Below, one piece after another: positions 23,771 to 35,510 of a stretch of 64,000 bases of DNA. Position 1 is the stretch's first letter. The number at the start of each line of letters is the position of its first letter. Both the position numbers and the translations under genes were made by a program. Location of the stretch: the NCBI GenBank assembly GCA_014239455.1, contig JAAZYV010000018.1, forward strand, positions 62,001-126,000. Direction: 5' to 3'. The notes below the pieces were generated by a model. It made no database searches, had not been told where the DNA came from, and was given only the letters and a program-made list of their open reading frames with translations. The stretch comes from Paracoccaceae bacterium. GTDB lineage: Bacteria; Pseudomonadota; Alphaproteobacteria; Rhodobacterales; Rhodobacteraceae.

Positions 23771-24604
23771 ATGTCTTCTGTGAAATGTAGAAAGACTTTA
23801 TTGGTAATAGGTGCGGGCAACATGGGTGAGGCTATGTTGAAGAGTTGGGTGCAAACTCAAATTGATGAAATTTCAGTATTGGTATTGGAACCCAATCCTT
23901 CAGATTGGTTAAAATCCCTGTTTGGAAAGGGTTTGGTAGAATTGAATCCTAGAAAAATTCCAAAGCAAATTGACATATGTGTTTTGGCAGTAAAACCACA
24001 AAAGCTGGCGGAAGTTTTAGAAGAAAACCGTTCAAAAATTTGCAAGAAAACTCTTATAGTTTCTGTTGTCGCTGGTAAGGATTTCAATTTTTTTCAGTCA
24101 TATTTTGAGAAGAACCAGTCTATCATCCGAGTAATGCCTAATACTCCAGTTTCAGTGAATCAGGGAGTTTCGGCTATAGTGGCAGGTGAATTCGCAAATG
24201 AATCGGAAATTGAGTGGGTGAAAAAATTGTTTACCCCATTAGGAGAAGTTGTTTTGCTTGATAAAGAGAGTGAAATTGATGCAGTGACTGCCATTTCGGG
24301 TTCAGGCCCCGCATATGTTTTTAACTTCATTGAAAATTTAATTGAAATGGCTGAAGAGTTAGGACTTTCTACTAAAGTTTCAAAGAAACTTGTGATTCAG
24401 ACTGTGGTTGGCGCAGGTGTCCTAGCGGAATCAAGTACATTGACCCCCAGTAGGTTAAGGGAAAATGTCACTAGCCCTGCTGGTACAACACAGGCAGCTT
24501 TGGAGGTTTTGATGGATAGCCAAGGTGGATGGAAACCGATTATTAAGAATGCTGTTAACGCAGCTTATAATAGAAGTCGAGAACTAGCGGGTAGAAAAAA
24601 ATAG
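23771..24604 (+). CDS. proC: Pyrroline-5-carboxylate reductase
   Basis: VIGAGNMGEAMLKSW; VMPNTPVSVNQGVSAIVAG; ISGSGPAYVFNFIENL. Confidence 0.95.
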   Translation: MSSVKCRKTLLVIGAGNMGEAMLKSWVQTQIDEISVLVLEPNPSDWLKSLFGKGLVELNPRKIPKQIDICVLAVKPQKLAEVLEENRSKICKKTLIVSVVAGKDFNFFQSYFEKNQSIIRVMPNTPVSVNQGVSAIVAGEFANESEIEWVKKLFTPLGEVVLLDKESEIDAVTAISGSGPAYVFNFIENLIEMAEELGLSTKVSKKLVIQTVVGAGVLAESSTLTPSRLRENVTSPAGTTQAALEVLMDSQGGWKPIIKNAVNAAYNRSRELAGRKK

Positions 24605-24621
24605 TAGGAAAGGAAAATAAT

Positions 24622-24963
24622 TTGACTCTTACAGATTTTGATACCTTTATGAAAGTGGACATTCGGGTTGGAAAAGTAGTTAGGGTTGAGCCTTACCCTG
24701 AAGCAATAAAGCCAGCCTTCAAACTTTGGATCAATTTCGGGCCTGACTTAGGAGAGCGAAAGTCTTCAGCTCAGATCACTAAGCACTATTCACCAGAAAT
24801 GTTGATTGGTCGACAAATACTGGCGGTCATAAATTTTGCTCCTAGGCAAATAGGTAAGTTTGTATCTGAAGTCTTAGTATTAGGGGTTCCTGGCATAGAA
24901 GGTGACGGCATCATTTTGGTAGAACCAGAGTCGGAAGCACTTTTGGGAGGTCGGGTTCACTAA
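24622..24963 (+). CDS. CsaA-like tRNA-binding domain protein
   Basis: FMKVDIRVGKVVRVEPYPEA...KPAFKLWINFGPDLGERKSSAQIT; VLVLGVPGIEGDGIILVEP. Confidence 0.88.
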   Translation: MTLTDFDTFMKVDIRVGKVVRVEPYPEAIKPAFKLWINFGPDLGERKSSAQITKHYSPEMLIGRQILAVINFAPRQIGKFVSEVLVLGVPGIEGDGIILVEPESEALLGGRVH

Positions 24964-25541
24964 GATTTAGACATTTCTTGACACCAATGGAAACGGCATA
25001 GGGATGTATAGGTTTCATTTCCACCAATTTGGATCTGATCACCTTGATCAACTATTTGTCCAGAGGCGTTTGTACGAACAACCATTGTGGCTTTTTTCCC
25101 GCAATGACAAATTGTTTTTATCTCTTTTATCTCGTCTGCAATTGATAGTAGGGTTAAAGATCCAGGAAAAAGTTCCCCTTTGAAATCTACACGTAGGCCA
25201 TAGCACAGGACCGGTATCTTTAGCTCATCCACAATACTTGCTATTTGCCAGACTTGAGATTTTGATAGAAATTGTGCTTCATCCAAAAGTACACAATCTA
25301 TTTTAGCTTCTTCAGAAGCATATTTTACTTTTTCATAAATATCATCTTCAGGTTCAAAAACCGAAGCCTTTTCCTCTATTCCAATGCGGCTAACTATTTT
25401 GGACTCACCTGCTCTATCATCAAGTTTTGCCGTTATCAAGTGAGGAGTCATTCCTCGTTCACGATAATTGTATGCTGCTTGGAGTAGAGCTGTTGATTTA
25501 CCCGCATTCATGGTAGAGTAATTAAAATATAACTTTGCCAT
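24960..25541 (-). CDS. tdk: Thymidine kinase
   Basis: MAKLYFNYSTMNAGKSTALLQAAYNYRERG; LLDEAQFLSKSQV; CHCGKKATMVVR. Confidence 0.95.
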   Translation of the reverse strand: MAKLYFNYSTMNAGKSTALLQAAYNYRERGMTPHLITAKLDDRAGESKIVSRIGIEEKASVFEPEDDIYEKVKYASEEAKIDCVLLDEAQFLSKSQVWQIASIVDELKIPVLCYGLRVDFKGELFPGSLTLLSIADEIKEIKTICHCGKKATMVVRTNASGQIVDQGDQIQIGGNETYTSLCRFHWCQEMSKS

Positions 25542-25568
25542 TCAATACTAATTTTCTTTTGCTATACT

Positions 25569-28500
25569 TCACTGATAGGTTTTTAGTTCCTGGAGTGAAA
25601 CAATACTGATCTCTGATTCTTTAGAGCTTTTCATAGCATGTGCGGCAGCCCAAGATCCAGTGGCAGAAGTGAAATATGGAAGTCTTTTTGCCACTGAAAT
25701 AGTTCTTATTTCACGACTGTCTATGATGGATTGAAGTCCTGCAGTTGTGTTAAAGACAATATCTATCTTATTATCACTTAAAAAGTCTATTATGTTTGGT
25801 CGGCCTTCATAGGCTTTTTTTACTTTGGTCACATTGATATTATTTTGTTTGAGATAGATTGCTGTTCCTTTGGTTGCTATGATTTTTATGCCTAATTCCT
25901 CAAGTGCAAGACATGCCTCTATCATTTTTCCATTCTTATCCTGATCTTTTAGAGATACAAAAGCAGTTCCTCTTTCGGGTAATTTAACTCCAGTAGCTAA
26001 TTGGGCTTTCAAGAAGGCTTGTTCGAATGATTTATCGATTCCCATCACTTCACCAGTAGAACGCATCTCTGGTCCTAGAAGCACATCGACTCCTGGAAAC
26101 TTATCAAATGGTAGAACAACTTCTTTTACAGCGTAGAAGTTTAATTTAGGTTCTTTTAAATTGTTATGACCAATTCCAGCCATTAATAAGGCAGCCAGCC
26201 CAGGAATTGGTACACCAATAGCTTTTGATACAAAGGGAAGGGTTCTTGAAGCCCTTGGATTAACCTCCAAAACAAAAATGCTATTTTCCTTGATGGCAAA
26301 CTGCACGTTCATTAGGCCCACCACTTTGAGTTCAATTGCTAACATTTTAGTTTGGTTTTTTATTTCGGTTATTATTTTTTTTGGTAAGGAATATGGAGGA
26401 AGAGAACAGGCACTATCTCCTGAATGTATCCCTGCTTCCTCGACATGTTGCATGACGCCGACAACTGTAACTTTTTTGCCATCAGATATGGCATCTACAT
26501 CTACTTCGATGGCTCCTTCTATAAAACTATCAATTAGTACAGGGTTATTTCCACTCACTTGCACGGCATCCTTGATATAGCGCATTAGATGTTCAGGATT
26601 TAAGACCACCTCCATAGCTCTGCCTCCTATCACATAGGAAGGTCTAATTACTACTGGGTATCCAATCGTCATAGCTTTACTAATGGCTTCTTGCTCAGAT
26701 CTTGCTATTCCATTCTTTGGTTGTTTTAGATTTAACCTATTTAACAGGGCTTGAAATTTTTCACGATCTTCTGAAAGATCAATAGAACTTGGACTAGTAC
26801 CGAGGATTTGGATGTTATGATATGAAAGTGCTTTAGTTAGATTTAGTGGGGTTTGTCCTCCTAATTGAATTATCACGCCTTTTAGATTTCCATTTGATTT
26901 TTCTACCTCAATTACCTCAAGAACATGTTCTACAGTGAGAGGTTCAAAATAAAGTCTATCTGAGGTGTCATAATCCGTAGATACCGTCTCAGGATTACAG
27001 TTAATCATAATCGTTTCGATACCAATATTGGATAGGGCGAAACTGGCATGGCAACAGCAGTAGTCAAACTCTATTCCCTGTCCAATCCTATTAGGGCCAC
27101 TACCAATAATTATAATTTTTTCAGTATCGTTGGGACTTGATTCACAATCTATATTTTTTGGAAATATAGTCTCATATGTAGAATACATGTATGGCGTGTT
27201 TGATGGGAATTCTCCAGCACAGGTGTCTACCCTCTTAAAAGAAGGTTTCACTCCTATTTCCCATCTTTTTTGGCGCACGGTATCTTCTGATAAAGAAGTC
27301 AATTCACCTAACCTTGCATCAGTGAAACCCATTGATTTAACTATTTGTAACTCGTCTGCTTGAGTGGGTAGGGAATTTTCTTTTAGATGTTCTTCTGCAG
27401 TAATTATCTCCTCTAATCTTTCCAAAAACCAAGGATCAATCCTTGTAATTTGGTTAATAGTTTTACTATCCATTCCTGAGCGCATAGCTTGCACTATTTG
27501 CATTAATCTATTAGAATTTTGTCTTGATAAGGCAGATACAATTTCTTCTTTAGTATTAGGAAATTCAATTTCGTTTAGTCCTGTAAGACCAGTTTCTAGG
27601 GATGCCAAAGCTTTTTGCAAACTTTCATGAAAAGATCTTCCAATAGCCATGACTTCGCCCACAGATTTCATAGCACTATTTAGTTCGTTGCTAGACCCAG
27701 CAAATTTCTCAAAAGTGAATCGGGGAATTTTTACAACAACATAATCGATAGTTGGTTCAAAGCTAGCTGGGGTAGTTTTTGTGATGTCATTTATTAGTTC
27801 GTCTAATGTAAAACCTACCGCTAGTTTGGTCGCCACCTTTGCAATAGGAAAGCCGGTGGCTTTGGAAGCAAGAGCAGATGATCGAGAAACCCGCGGATTC
27901 ATTTCAATTACAACCATTCTTCCATCTTCTGGGTTGATAGCCCACTGGACATTTGATCCACCAGTCTCTACTCCAATTTCCCTAAGTATTCGGATTGAAT
28001 TAGTTCGCATCAATTGGAATTCTTTATCCGTTAGGGTCATAGCTGGTGCTACTGTAATGCTGTCACCAGTATGTACCCCCATGGGGTCCACGTTTTCTAT
28101 AGAACAAACCACTATTGCATTATCCATTTTGTCTCGGACAACTTCCAATTCGAACTCCTTCCAACCCAAAAGACTTTCATCAATCAGAATTTGGTTAACA
28201 GGGGATTGTTCAAGACCATTATGACATATTTCAAAATATTCTTTTTCATTGTAGGCAATGCCACCACCTGCACCACCTAGGGTGAAAGCTGGGCGAATAA
28301 CTGCTGGAAGGCCTATTTTTTCAAGTGCATTTCTTGCATCTTCTAGATTTTCGATTGCTATTGACTTGGGACTTTCAATCTGAAGATCGTCCATTGTGTC
28401 GCGAAATTTTTTTCTATCTTCTGCCTTTTCTATGGCTTCCTTTTTTGCTCCAATCAATTCGACTTTTTCTCTCGCTAAAATGCCAGAATTTTCCAGAGCA

Positions 28501-28799
28501 ATGGCAGCATTTAATCCAGTTTGACCACCCATAGTGGGGAGCAGAGCATCTGGCTGTTCTTTTCTTATAATAGCTTCCAAAGTTTCAACATTGATTGGTT
28601 CTACATATGTAGCGTCCGCAATTTCAGGATCCGTCATAATAGTTGCAGGATTGGAGTTCACCAAGATTACGCGATAACCTTCTTCTTTTAAAGCTTTACA
28701 GGCTTGGGTCCCCGAATAATCAAATTCACATGCTTGGCCAATAATTATCGGGCCAGCACCTATGATCATTATTGAAGAGATATCTTTTCTTTTAGGCAT
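25569..28799 (-). CDS. carB: Carbamoyl-phosphate synthase large subunit
   Basis: Full 1076 aa; [57 protein letters not shown]. Confidence 0.98.
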   Translation of the reverse strand: MPKRKDISSIMIIGAGPIIIGQACEFDYSGTQACKALKEEGYRVILVNSNPATIMTDPEIADATYVEPINVETLEAIIRKEQPDALLPTMGGQTGLNAAIALENSGILAREKVELIGAKKEAIEKAEDRKKFRDTMDDLQIESPKSIAIENLEDARNALEKIGLPAVIRPAFTLGGAGGGIAYNEKEYFEICHNGLEQSPVNQILIDESLLGWKEFELEVVRDKMDNAIVVCSIENVDPMGVHTGDSITVAPAMTLTDKEFQLMRTNSIRILREIGVETGGSNVQWAINPEDGRMVVIEMNPRVSRSSALASKATGFPIAKVATKLAVGFTLDELINDITKTTPASFEPTIDYVVVKIPRFTFEKFAGSSNELNSAMKSVGEVMAIGRSFHESLQKALASLETGLTGLNEIEFPNTKEEIVSALSRQNSNRLMQIVQAMRSGMDSKTINQITRIDPWFLERLEEIITAEEHLKENSLPTQADELQIVKSMGFTDARLGELTSLSEDTVRQKRWEIGVKPSFKRVDTCAGEFPSNTPYMYSTYETIFPKNIDCESSPNDTEKIIIIGSGPNRIGQGIEFDYCCCHASFALSNIGIETIMINCNPETVSTDYDTSDRLYFEPLTVEHVLEVIEVEKSNGNLKGVIIQLGGQTPLNLTKALSYHNIQILGTSPSSIDLSEDREKFQALLNRLNLKQPKNGIARSEQEAISKAMTIGYPVVIRPSYVIGGRAMEVVLNPEHLMRYIKDAVQVSGNNPVLIDSFIEGAIEVDVDAISDGKKVTVVGVMQHVEEAGIHSGDSACSLPPYSLPKKIITEIKNQTKMLAIELKVVGLMNVQFAIKENSIFVLEVNPRASRTLPFVSKAIGVPIPGLAALLMAGIGHNNLKEPKLNFYAVKEVVLPFDKFPGVDVLLGPEMRSTGEVMGIDKSFEQAFLKAQLATGVKLPERGTAFVSLKDQDKNGKMIEACLALEELGIKIIATKGTAIYLKQNNINVTKVKKAYEGRPNIIDFLSDNKIDIVFNTTAGLQSIIDSREIRTISVAKRLPYFTSATGSWAAAHAMKSSKESEISIVSLQELKTYQ

Positions 28800-28918
28800 T
28801 GGTCATTTCAGGTAATTCTTCTAAAATTTGTTTTGTCAGTAACTAATGATTTACGCAAGACAAATATTTCTCTTATAGGATTTTTGTTTGTTAGCTAAAT
28901 TGATCGTAGTTTGGCACA

Positions 28919-28939
28919 TTTACACTTTACACTTTACGC
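28919..28939 (+). repeat. Short tandem heptamer repeat TTTACAC x3 upstream of aspS
   Basis: TTTACAC TTTACAC TTTACGC; two perfect units and one with a single mismatch. Confidence 0.7.
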
Positions 28940-28996
28940 TTTAGTTTCTTTCGATTATTCCAAGGGTAAATTCAAAATAATACCTTAGAGGTTTAT

Positions 28997-30790
28997 ATGA
29001 AAGTTTATCGAACTCATAATTGCGCGGAGTTAAACTTGGATCATATTGATCAGGAAGTTACATTATCTGGATGGGTTCACAGAGTCCGAGACCATGGGGG
29101 TGTATTATTTATTGATTTGCGAGACCATTATGGAATGACTCAGGTAGTAATAGACCCCGATAGTAATGATTTTGACACTGCTGAAACTTATAGATCAGAA
29201 TGGTGTATCCAAGTTACAGGTAGAGTGAAGGCACGTGAACCAGACCTGATCAACAAGAATTTAAAGACAGGCTATATTGAGGTTTTTATAGACAACACAG
29301 AGATCATTTCAACTGCTGAGGATCTTCCTTTACCAGTTTTTGGTGAACTGGAGTACCCGGAGGAAACTCGACTAAGGTACCGGTTTCTTGACTTAAGACG
29401 AGAAGGTTTGCACAAAAATATGTTGTTGAGGGCAAACGTTATAGCATCGATCAGGAAGGAAATGTGGGCAATTGGTTTTAATGAATTTCAGACACCTATT
29501 TTGACTGCCTCATCGCCAGAGGGAGCAAGAGATTTCCTAGTCCCAAGCAGATTGAACAGGGGAAAATTTTATGCTTTACCTCAAGCACCTCAACAATTTA
29601 AGCAACTCATCATGATGGGAGGGTTTGATAAATATTTTCAAATTGCGCCTTGTTTTAGAGATGAAGATCCTAGATCAGATAGATCACCAACTGATTTTTA
29701 TCAATTGGATATAGAGATGAGTTTTGTTAACCAGGACGATGTTTTCAATACTGTAAAGCCTGTAGTAGAGAGAATTTTTAAGAAATATAGTCAAAAGAAA
29801 ATTGAAAGCCATTGGCCAAGAATCACTTTTAAAGATTCTATGCTATGGTATGGCACCGATAAACCTGATTTAAGAAATCCAATTAAGATGAAAAAGGTCT
29901 GTGAGTATTTTAGAGATTCTGGCTTTGCTGTATTTTCCAACATTCTTAAAAATGATGGATCTGAAATAAGGGCTATACCAGCTCCAGGTGGAGGAAGTAG
30001 AAATTTTTGTGATAGAATGAACAATTTTGCACAGAAGGAAGGCCTACCTGGTATGGGGTATATTTTCTGGAGAGGAGCAGATGGGGAATTAGATGCTGCA
30101 GGACCACTGGCAAAGAATATTGGTTTTGAAAAATCTGAAATGATAAGAGAAAGTTTAGGTTTAAAAGTTGGAGACGCGGCATTTTTTCTAGGGGGAGAAC
30201 CCAAAAATTTTGAAGCATTTTCAGCAAAAGCTAGAAATCAAATAGGGGCACAATTAAAATTAATTGATGAAGATATTTTTGCCTTTGCTTGGATAATAGA
30301 TTTTCCAATGTATGAGAAAGATACTGAAAATGACAAGATTGATTTTTCTCATAACCCATTTTCTATGCCACAGGGAGGACTATCTGCACTCAATGGCAAC
30401 CCGTTGGAAGTACTTGGTTATCAATATGATCTTGCTTGTAATGGTTATGAGCTATTATCTGGTGCCATTAGAAATCACGAACTAGATACAATGTTCAAAG
30501 CATTTGAGCTCGCAGGTTATTCTAATGACGAGGTTAGCTCACGTTTTTCTGGTATGATTCAGGGGTTGAAGTTTGCTCCTCCACCTCACGGGGGTTGTGC
30601 TTTAGGTATAGATAGAATGCTAATGCTGTTGGCTGATGAAGAAAATATTCGAGAGGTCATCATGTTTCCCATGAATCAGAAAGGTGAAGATTTAATGATG
30701 AATGCTCCTTCCCTTCCTACGAAGGCACAAATTCGTGAATTGGGTATCAGAATTATTGAGGAGGACGTGAATAAAGTGGACGGATCTTGA
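28997..30790 (+). CDS. aspS: Aspartate--tRNA ligase
   Basis: [46 protein letters not shown]; 597 aa with GAD insertion region. Confidence 0.97.
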   Translation: MKVYRTHNCAELNLDHIDQEVTLSGWVHRVRDHGGVLFIDLRDHYGMTQVVIDPDSNDFDTAETYRSEWCIQVTGRVKAREPDLINKNLKTGYIEVFIDNTEIISTAEDLPLPVFGELEYPEETRLRYRFLDLRREGLHKNMLLRANVIASIRKEMWAIGFNEFQTPILTASSPEGARDFLVPSRLNRGKFYALPQAPQQFKQLIMMGGFDKYFQIAPCFRDEDPRSDRSPTDFYQLDIEMSFVNQDDVFNTVKPVVERIFKKYSQKKIESHWPRITFKDSMLWYGTDKPDLRNPIKMKKVCEYFRDSGFAVFSNILKNDGSEIRAIPAPGGGSRNFCDRMNNFAQKEGLPGMGYIFWRGADGELDAAGPLAKNIGFEKSEMIRESLGLKVGDAAFFLGGEPKNFEAFSAKARNQIGAQLKLIDEDIFAFAWIIDFPMYEKDTENDKIDFSHNPFSMPQGGLSALNGNPLEVLGYQYDLACNGYELLSGAIRNHELDTMFKAFELAGYSNDEVSSRFSGMIQGLKFAPPPHGGCALGIDRMLMLLADEENIREVIMFPMNQKGEDLMMNAPSLPTKAQIRELGIRIIEEDVNKVDGS

Positions 30791-30793
30791 GAA

Positions 30794-31363
30794 ATGGAGA
30801 AAAATGAGAATGCTAAAAAGTTTTTTGCAAATAGAAGATCCATATCCGTAAAGGGCTTAAAGGGACCTGGTCCAGAATTAGGGGACACTTTCAAAATAAT
30901 TCAATCTGGTTTACGGGTTCCAGATCATGGTAAGCTTGAACCATGGAGGGCTATTTTGATTTCTGAGAAATCAAAATATAAATTCATCGATATTATTGAT
31001 AGGCGAGGAAAGGAAATCTTTATAGATCCTGGCAAACTGGAAAAAAACAAGAGAAATGCCTTAGATATACCATTGATTATAGCAATAATTTGCTCACCAA
31101 AAGAAAGTTCAAAGATTCCAGAGATAGAGCAAATTCTATCAGCTGGAGCCTTATGCCTAAACGTTTTGAATAATTTTCTTGTGTGTGGCTGGGGAGCTAA
31201 CTGGTTAACTGGTTGGATGGCTCACGATAGGAAGTTTGGAGAAGAGGCATTTAATCTAGTCGAAACTGAGTTTGTAGCAGGATTTATATACGTTGGGACT
31301 TATGATGAAACTCCTCCGGACAGACCCAGGCCAAAGGCTGAAGATAAAGTTACCTGGTTTTAG
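30794..31363 (+). CDS. Nitroreductase family protein
   Basis: FANRRSISVKGLKGPGP...PDHGKLEPWRAILISEKS; NFLVCGWGANWLTGW. Confidence 0.85.
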   Translation: MEKNENAKKFFANRRSISVKGLKGPGPELGDTFKIIQSGLRVPDHGKLEPWRAILISEKSKYKFIDIIDRRGKEIFIDPGKLEKNKRNALDIPLIIAIICSPKESSKIPEIEQILSAGALCLNVLNNFLVCGWGANWLTGWMAHDRKFGEEAFNLVETEFVAGFIYVGTYDETPPDRPRPKAEDKVTWF

Positions 31364-31427
31364 CAAGAATCTGATTTTTTCAATTAGTACAAATAATTAT
31401 TTGTTTGATCTTCTAAAAGATCTTCTT

Positions 31428-31694
31428 TCAATTCAGAAAAATCAAGTATATTAGCATCATAACTATGAGCCAAAGGCAAAAGGCTAGGATAGTGACCCAA
31501 AAAAATTTTGTTTTTATTTGGGGATCTTCTGGAGCTGAAGGCGGGGTACCAAAAATTTTCCTCCCAGATTCTTGTTGGGTTTTTATTTTCAGAGGTAAAG
31601 CAATGAAAAGTAGGAGAAACCAAAGAATTGTAAAGAGTACTATTGAAGCTGTGATAGTCATTTTCCCTCTACAATCATTCTTGTTGCAATTCAA
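31428..31694 (-). CDS. DUF1467 family membrane protein
   Basis: TASIVLFTILWFLLLFIALPLKIKTQQESG...GTPPSAPEDPQIKTKFFWVT; next to methylmalonyl-CoA epimerase. Confidence 0.8.
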   Translation of the reverse strand: MNCNKNDCRGKMTITASIVLFTILWFLLLFIALPLKIKTQQESGRKIFGTPPSAPEDPQIKTKFFWVTILAFCLWLIVMMLIYLIFLN

Positions 31695-32079
31695 TCAGAG
31701 TGCCATTGCACTTAGAAGGGTGTAGGAAAATAACTGGTTTACCATGCGCCCCCAATTTAGGTTTTCCGGGTTCGAGTAGTCCAAAATCCTTTTCAGAAAG
31801 TTTTTCAATCGCTAAATCAATGTTTTCAACTTCATAACAAAGGTGATGTATTCCTCCATTTGGATTTTTTTTGAGGAATTTACTAATGGGGCTGTTTTTA
31901 TTGAGAGGAGAAATAAGTTCAATCTGGGTATTTGGTAGTTTTATGAATACTATTTTAACTCCATGCTCAGGTTGATCGATTTGTTCACTAACTTTGGCTC
32001 CAAACACATTTCTATAAGTTTTACTTGCCTCAGTAATATCTGGTACCGCTATAGCTACATGGTTTAATTTTCCGATCAT
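31675..32079 (-). CDS. mce: Methylmalonyl-CoA epimerase
   Basis: IGKLNHVAIAVPDITEASKTYRNVFGAKVSE; GGIHHLCYEVENID. Confidence 0.93.
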   Translation of the reverse strand: MIGKLNHVAIAVPDITEASKTYRNVFGAKVSEQIDQPEHGVKIVFIKLPNTQIELISPLNKNSPISKFLKKNPNGGIHHLCYEVENIDLAIEKLSEKDFGLLEPGKPKLGAHGKPVIFLHPSKCNGTLIELQQE

Positions 32080-32096
32080 GCCAATTTCCTCACATT

Positions 32097-33251
32097 CTAA
32101 AATGAATTCTTGAAGTGATGAGCGTGTTCATTAATAAGATCCAAATATATTTTTTCCAGTTCAAATATTTGTGATATTTCCACCGATTCATTAATTGAGT
32201 GCATTTTTTCTCCAACGAGGCCAAATTCAACTACGGGACACTTTTTGTATATAAATCGAGCGTCTGAAGTTCCCCCAGAGGTAGAAAATGTAGGGTCAAC
32301 ACCAGTAATTTTTTTTACGCTCTGTTTTACTAATTTAGCAAGATTAGTTGGTTCTGTATAAAAGGGTTCACCCGAAACCCTGACATCCAAATCAACATGC
32401 GTTTTTGTCTTATTACTAATTTCTTGGCCTAATTTTTTAATTTTTTGACTTAGCTGATCGCTAGTATGATGATCATTAAATCTAATGTTGATGGAGGTCG
32501 TTACTTCTAAAGGAATTACATTATTTGTATTATTGTTTGCTGAGATAGAGGTTATTACCAAAGTTGATGGTTCGAAGAATTTTGAGCCATTATCAAGTTT
32601 AGTTCTTAGTAAATCGTTTAGTAATTCTATAGCCGCATTAATAGGGTTTATTGCAAGATGAGGGTAAGCTGAATGACCTTGTTTCCCAGTAATTTTGAAG
32701 GTGCAGGTCATCGACCCTTTTCTTCCAATTTTCATTGCTTCTCCAAAAATTTTTGGGCATGTTGGTTCACCAACAATGCAATGGTCGATACGTTGATCAT
32801 TATCAGTCATCCAATCTAGAATGGCCTGTGTTCCATCCTTTGCTTCTCCTTCTTCGTCTCCTGTAATCATTAAGACAATTGAAAAATCAGGTTGTGACTT
32901 TTTTGAATATTTGATTGCTGCTAGACAAAAGGCCGCAACTGCTGATTTCATATCCACTGCTCCCCTACCAAAGAGAACATTACCTACAATTTTTCCCGAA
33001 AATGGTTCGAATTCCCATTTGGTAAGATTTCCAGGAGGAACTACATCTACATGACCAGAAAATCCAAGAGTAGGTAGGTGTTTTTTTCCCCACCTCAAGA
33101 AAAGGTTCGATATCCCACCTCTATCAATACTATGGATTTCAAAATCAGTATCCTCAAATAGCTCTCCTATAAGTTTTAGAGCACCTGCTTCCCTTGGAGT
33201 CACAGTTGGACATTGAATAAGTTTTGCTGTTAGTTCAACAACGTTTATCAT
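32097..33251 (-). CDS. dapE: Succinyl-diaminopimelate desuccinylase
   Basis: LIQCPTVTPREAGAL; FSGHVDVVPPGNLTKWEFEPFSG; TSGGTSDARFI. Confidence 0.95.
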   Translation of the reverse strand: MINVVELTAKLIQCPTVTPREAGALKLIGELFEDTDFEIHSIDRGGISNLFLRWGKKHLPTLGFSGHVDVVPPGNLTKWEFEPFSGKIVGNVLFGRGAVDMKSAVAAFCLAAIKYSKKSQPDFSIVLMITGDEEGEAKDGTQAILDWMTDNDQRIDHCIVGEPTCPKIFGEAMKIGRKGSMTCTFKITGKQGHSAYPHLAINPINAAIELLNDLLRTKLDNGSKFFEPSTLVITSISANNNTNNVIPLEVTTSINIRFNDHHTSDQLSQKIKKLGQEISNKTKTHVDLDVRVSGEPFYTEPTNLAKLVKQSVKKITGVDPTFSTSGGTSDARFIYKKCPVVEFGLVGEKMHSINESVEISQIFELEKIYLDLINEHAHHFKNSF

Positions 33252-33269
33252 CCTTTTCTCACACTCATG

Positions 33270-34115
33270 TTAATCCCGAAGCAACTCATTAATCGAGGTC
33301 TTTGATCTTGTTTTTGCATCAACTTGTTTGACAATTACAGCACAATATAGGCTTGGACCACCTTTGTCGGAAGGTAAAGACCCTGCTACGACTACAGAGT
33401 AAGGTGGAACCTCGCCAAATAGAATTTCATTAGTTTCTCTAACAACGATCTTTGTTGATTTCCCAATGAAAACACCCATTCCTAGTACTGCACCTTTTCT
33501 AACTATGCAACCTTCTACAACTTCAGATCTTGCTCCAATGAAACAATCATCTTCTATAATAGTTGGTGTTGCTTGCATTGGTTCTAAGACACCACCAATC
33601 CCAACTCCTCCAGATAAGTGGACATTCTTACCTATTTGAGCACAAGAGCCAACTGTTGCACAGGTGTCTACCATCGTGCCAGTATCAACATAAGCTCCAA
33701 GATTTACAAAACTTGGCATGAGTACTACTCCCGGAGCAATATATGCAGATTTACGAACAATACAGTTCGGAACTGCTCTAAACCCGGCATTCTCCCAATT
33801 CTCCGTAGACCAGCCCAAAAACTTACTGTCAACCTTATCCCACCATGATGCACCTTGTGGCCCTCCAGCCTGCATACTCATATCATTTAGACGAAAACTT
33901 AATAGTACGGCCTTTTTTGCCCACTGATTAACTTTCCAATCCCCGCCCCCATTTGGTTCTGCCACGCGTAGCTTACCTTTGCCTAAGAGATCTAAGGTAC
34001 GTAAGATGGCTTCTCTTATAGGTCCTGTAGTTTTAGTAGATACATTTTCTATGTTTTCCCATGCGGTATTGATCGTTTTCTCTAATGCATTGTCGACCAT
34101 TTTGTCTTTCCTCAT
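33270..34115 (-). CDS. dapD: 2,3,4,5-tetrahydropyridine-2,6-dicarboxylate N-succinyltransferase
   Basis: [33 protein letters not shown]; hexapeptide repeat region. Confidence 0.96.
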   Translation of the reverse strand: MRKDKMVDNALEKTINTAWENIENVSTKTTGPIREAILRTLDLLGKGKLRVAEPNGGGDWKVNQWAKKAVLLSFRLNDMSMQAGGPQGASWWDKVDSKFLGWSTENWENAGFRAVPNCIVRKSAYIAPGVVLMPSFVNLGAYVDTGTMVDTCATVGSCAQIGKNVHLSGGVGIGGVLEPMQATPTIIEDDCFIGARSEVVEGCIVRKGAVLGMGVFIGKSTKIVVRETNEILFGEVPPYSVVVAGSLPSDKGGPSLYCAVIVKQVDAKTRSKTSINELLRD

Positions 34116-34132
34116 AAACTATATGTTTTCCT

Positions 34133-35044
34133 TTACCTAACTAACAAGAATTCCCTAATTTCAGTTTTTAGTAATGGTGAAAATTGATTATCTGATATCA
34201 TTGTGAGATAGGTGTTCCCATATTCATCTTTCCATTTAGAGAGGCCTTCCAGATTATAAAATTCCCAGGGCCCACTTTCCAACAAAACCTGTATACTTTT
34301 GATTTCATCCTTCTCAAAGAGTATTCTTTTTACACGCGTTTGAAAACCGTCTAAGAAGGTGAATTTTCTTTCAAGCAATATTAAATTTCTGTCATCAATG
34401 AATTCTGCGTCAGTTATTTTAAAGTCTTCAGTTATTTTAATATTGCTAATTACTATCCATTTATCTTCTTTCAATTTATAGATAGGATGATCCCTATCGC
34501 CTTTAGGTGGTGATTCAGGAATAGCGTAAAGTTGGCCAGAATTATTTACTGCAAGAGCTTCAATCCCGTCATTAAACATTAATCTCTTAAAGTCAGGGTG
34601 TTTGGGTAAGAATTCTCCTGGTGAAGTAAAGTTCTCGTGAAACATAATTCTACTATTAGATTCAAAGGATATGTAATATCCATCTCCAGGAGATCTTACA
34701 ATTGATTCACTATCTGTGTTTTTACCGGATAGCTGTTCACCTTTACTATTAAGGATTTTTCCATGATCTCGAATCCTAATATCTATCAATTTTCCGGTGC
34801 TATTTCTAATCATTTCACCCATGAAATACATAGCTTTGTCACTGATCATCACAAATTTCTTTCCACTAGATGAAACCGAAATTCCAGAAAGACCACCAAA
34901 ACCAGAAACTTTCTCAGGCAAAATTTGGTGACCAAATGGTTCCAACCGCCATGAATCAAATGCCTCAGGGTATGAGCTAATAGGAAAAAAACTCGAAAAT
35001 ATGATGCTGAGTAGGAAGATTCTAGAATTTACATGGTTTTGCAT
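34133..35044 (-). CDS. Esterase-like activity of phytase family protein, exported
   Basis: Signal-peptide-like N-terminus MQNHVNSRIFLLSIIFSSFFPISSYPEA; FGGLSGISVSSSGKKFVMISDKA; ...NLEGLSKWKDEYGNTYLTMISDNQFSP. Confidence 0.75.
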   Translation of the reverse strand: MQNHVNSRIFLLSIIFSSFFPISSYPEAFDSWRLEPFGHQILPEKVSGFGGLSGISVSSSGKKFVMISDKAMYFMGEMIRNSTGKLIDIRIRDHGKILNSKGEQLSGKNTDSESIVRSPGDGYYISFESNSRIMFHENFTSPGEFLPKHPDFKRLMFNDGIEALAVNNSGQLYAIPESPPKGDRDHPIYKLKEDKWIVISNIKITEDFKITDAEFIDDRNLILLERKFTFLDGFQTRVKRILFEKDEIKSIQVLLESGPWEFYNLEGLSKWKDEYGNTYLTMISDNQFSPLLKTEIREFLLVR

Positions 35045-35204
35045 CTTTAGATAGGATGGCTCATACGATCGGATCAGAGGTAACGGCATGTGGCTAAGAC
35101 AGTATACTCAATTTTTCAGGGACTATTTTTGTCATGTTGAAACTTTTAGGAATTATGGTGTATTGTATTATTAAGATCATCCACAAGTAAATTATATTTT
35201 TAAA

Positions 35205-35483
35205 ATGACATCTCTTCTTCAAATTTTTTCTACTTTATTAAACATCTTCTCATTTTTGATCATATTTGACGTAATCCTATCGTTTTTAATTCAGTTTGGT
35301 GTTCTAGATAAAAGAAATCAAATAGTATCACAGCTTTGGATTTCTATTAGAAATATCATGGAACCTATTTACTCAAGAGTTCGGTCTTTTTTACCCAATA
35401 CTATTGGGTTTGATCTTGCTCCTGCTTTGTTATTATTTGTCATATTTGCTGTAAGAGTAATCATATCCAATAATTTCTATTAG
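35205..35483 (+). CDS. YggT family membrane protein
   Basis: FLIIFDVILSFLIQFGVLDKRN...IMEPIYSRVRSFLPNTIGFDLAPALLLFVIF. Confidence 0.88.
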   Translation: MTSLLQIFSTLLNIFSFLIIFDVILSFLIQFGVLDKRNQIVSQLWISIRNIMEPIYSRVRSFLPNTIGFDLAPALLLFVIFAVRVIISNNFY

Positions 35484-35510
35484 TGGCATTCTTTTCCGGG
35501 TAGTGCTGGT

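Noticed and set aside
27781-28224. 147-aa plus-strand ORF
   Set aside because: Antisense to carB with no recognisable domain; the other overlapping plus-strand ORFs in this region are rejected for the same reason.
33004-33017. GGTTCGAATTCCC, resembling a tRNA T-loop
   Set aside because: Lies inside the well-supported dapE coding sequence and no acceptor, D-arm or anticodon arm is visible around it.
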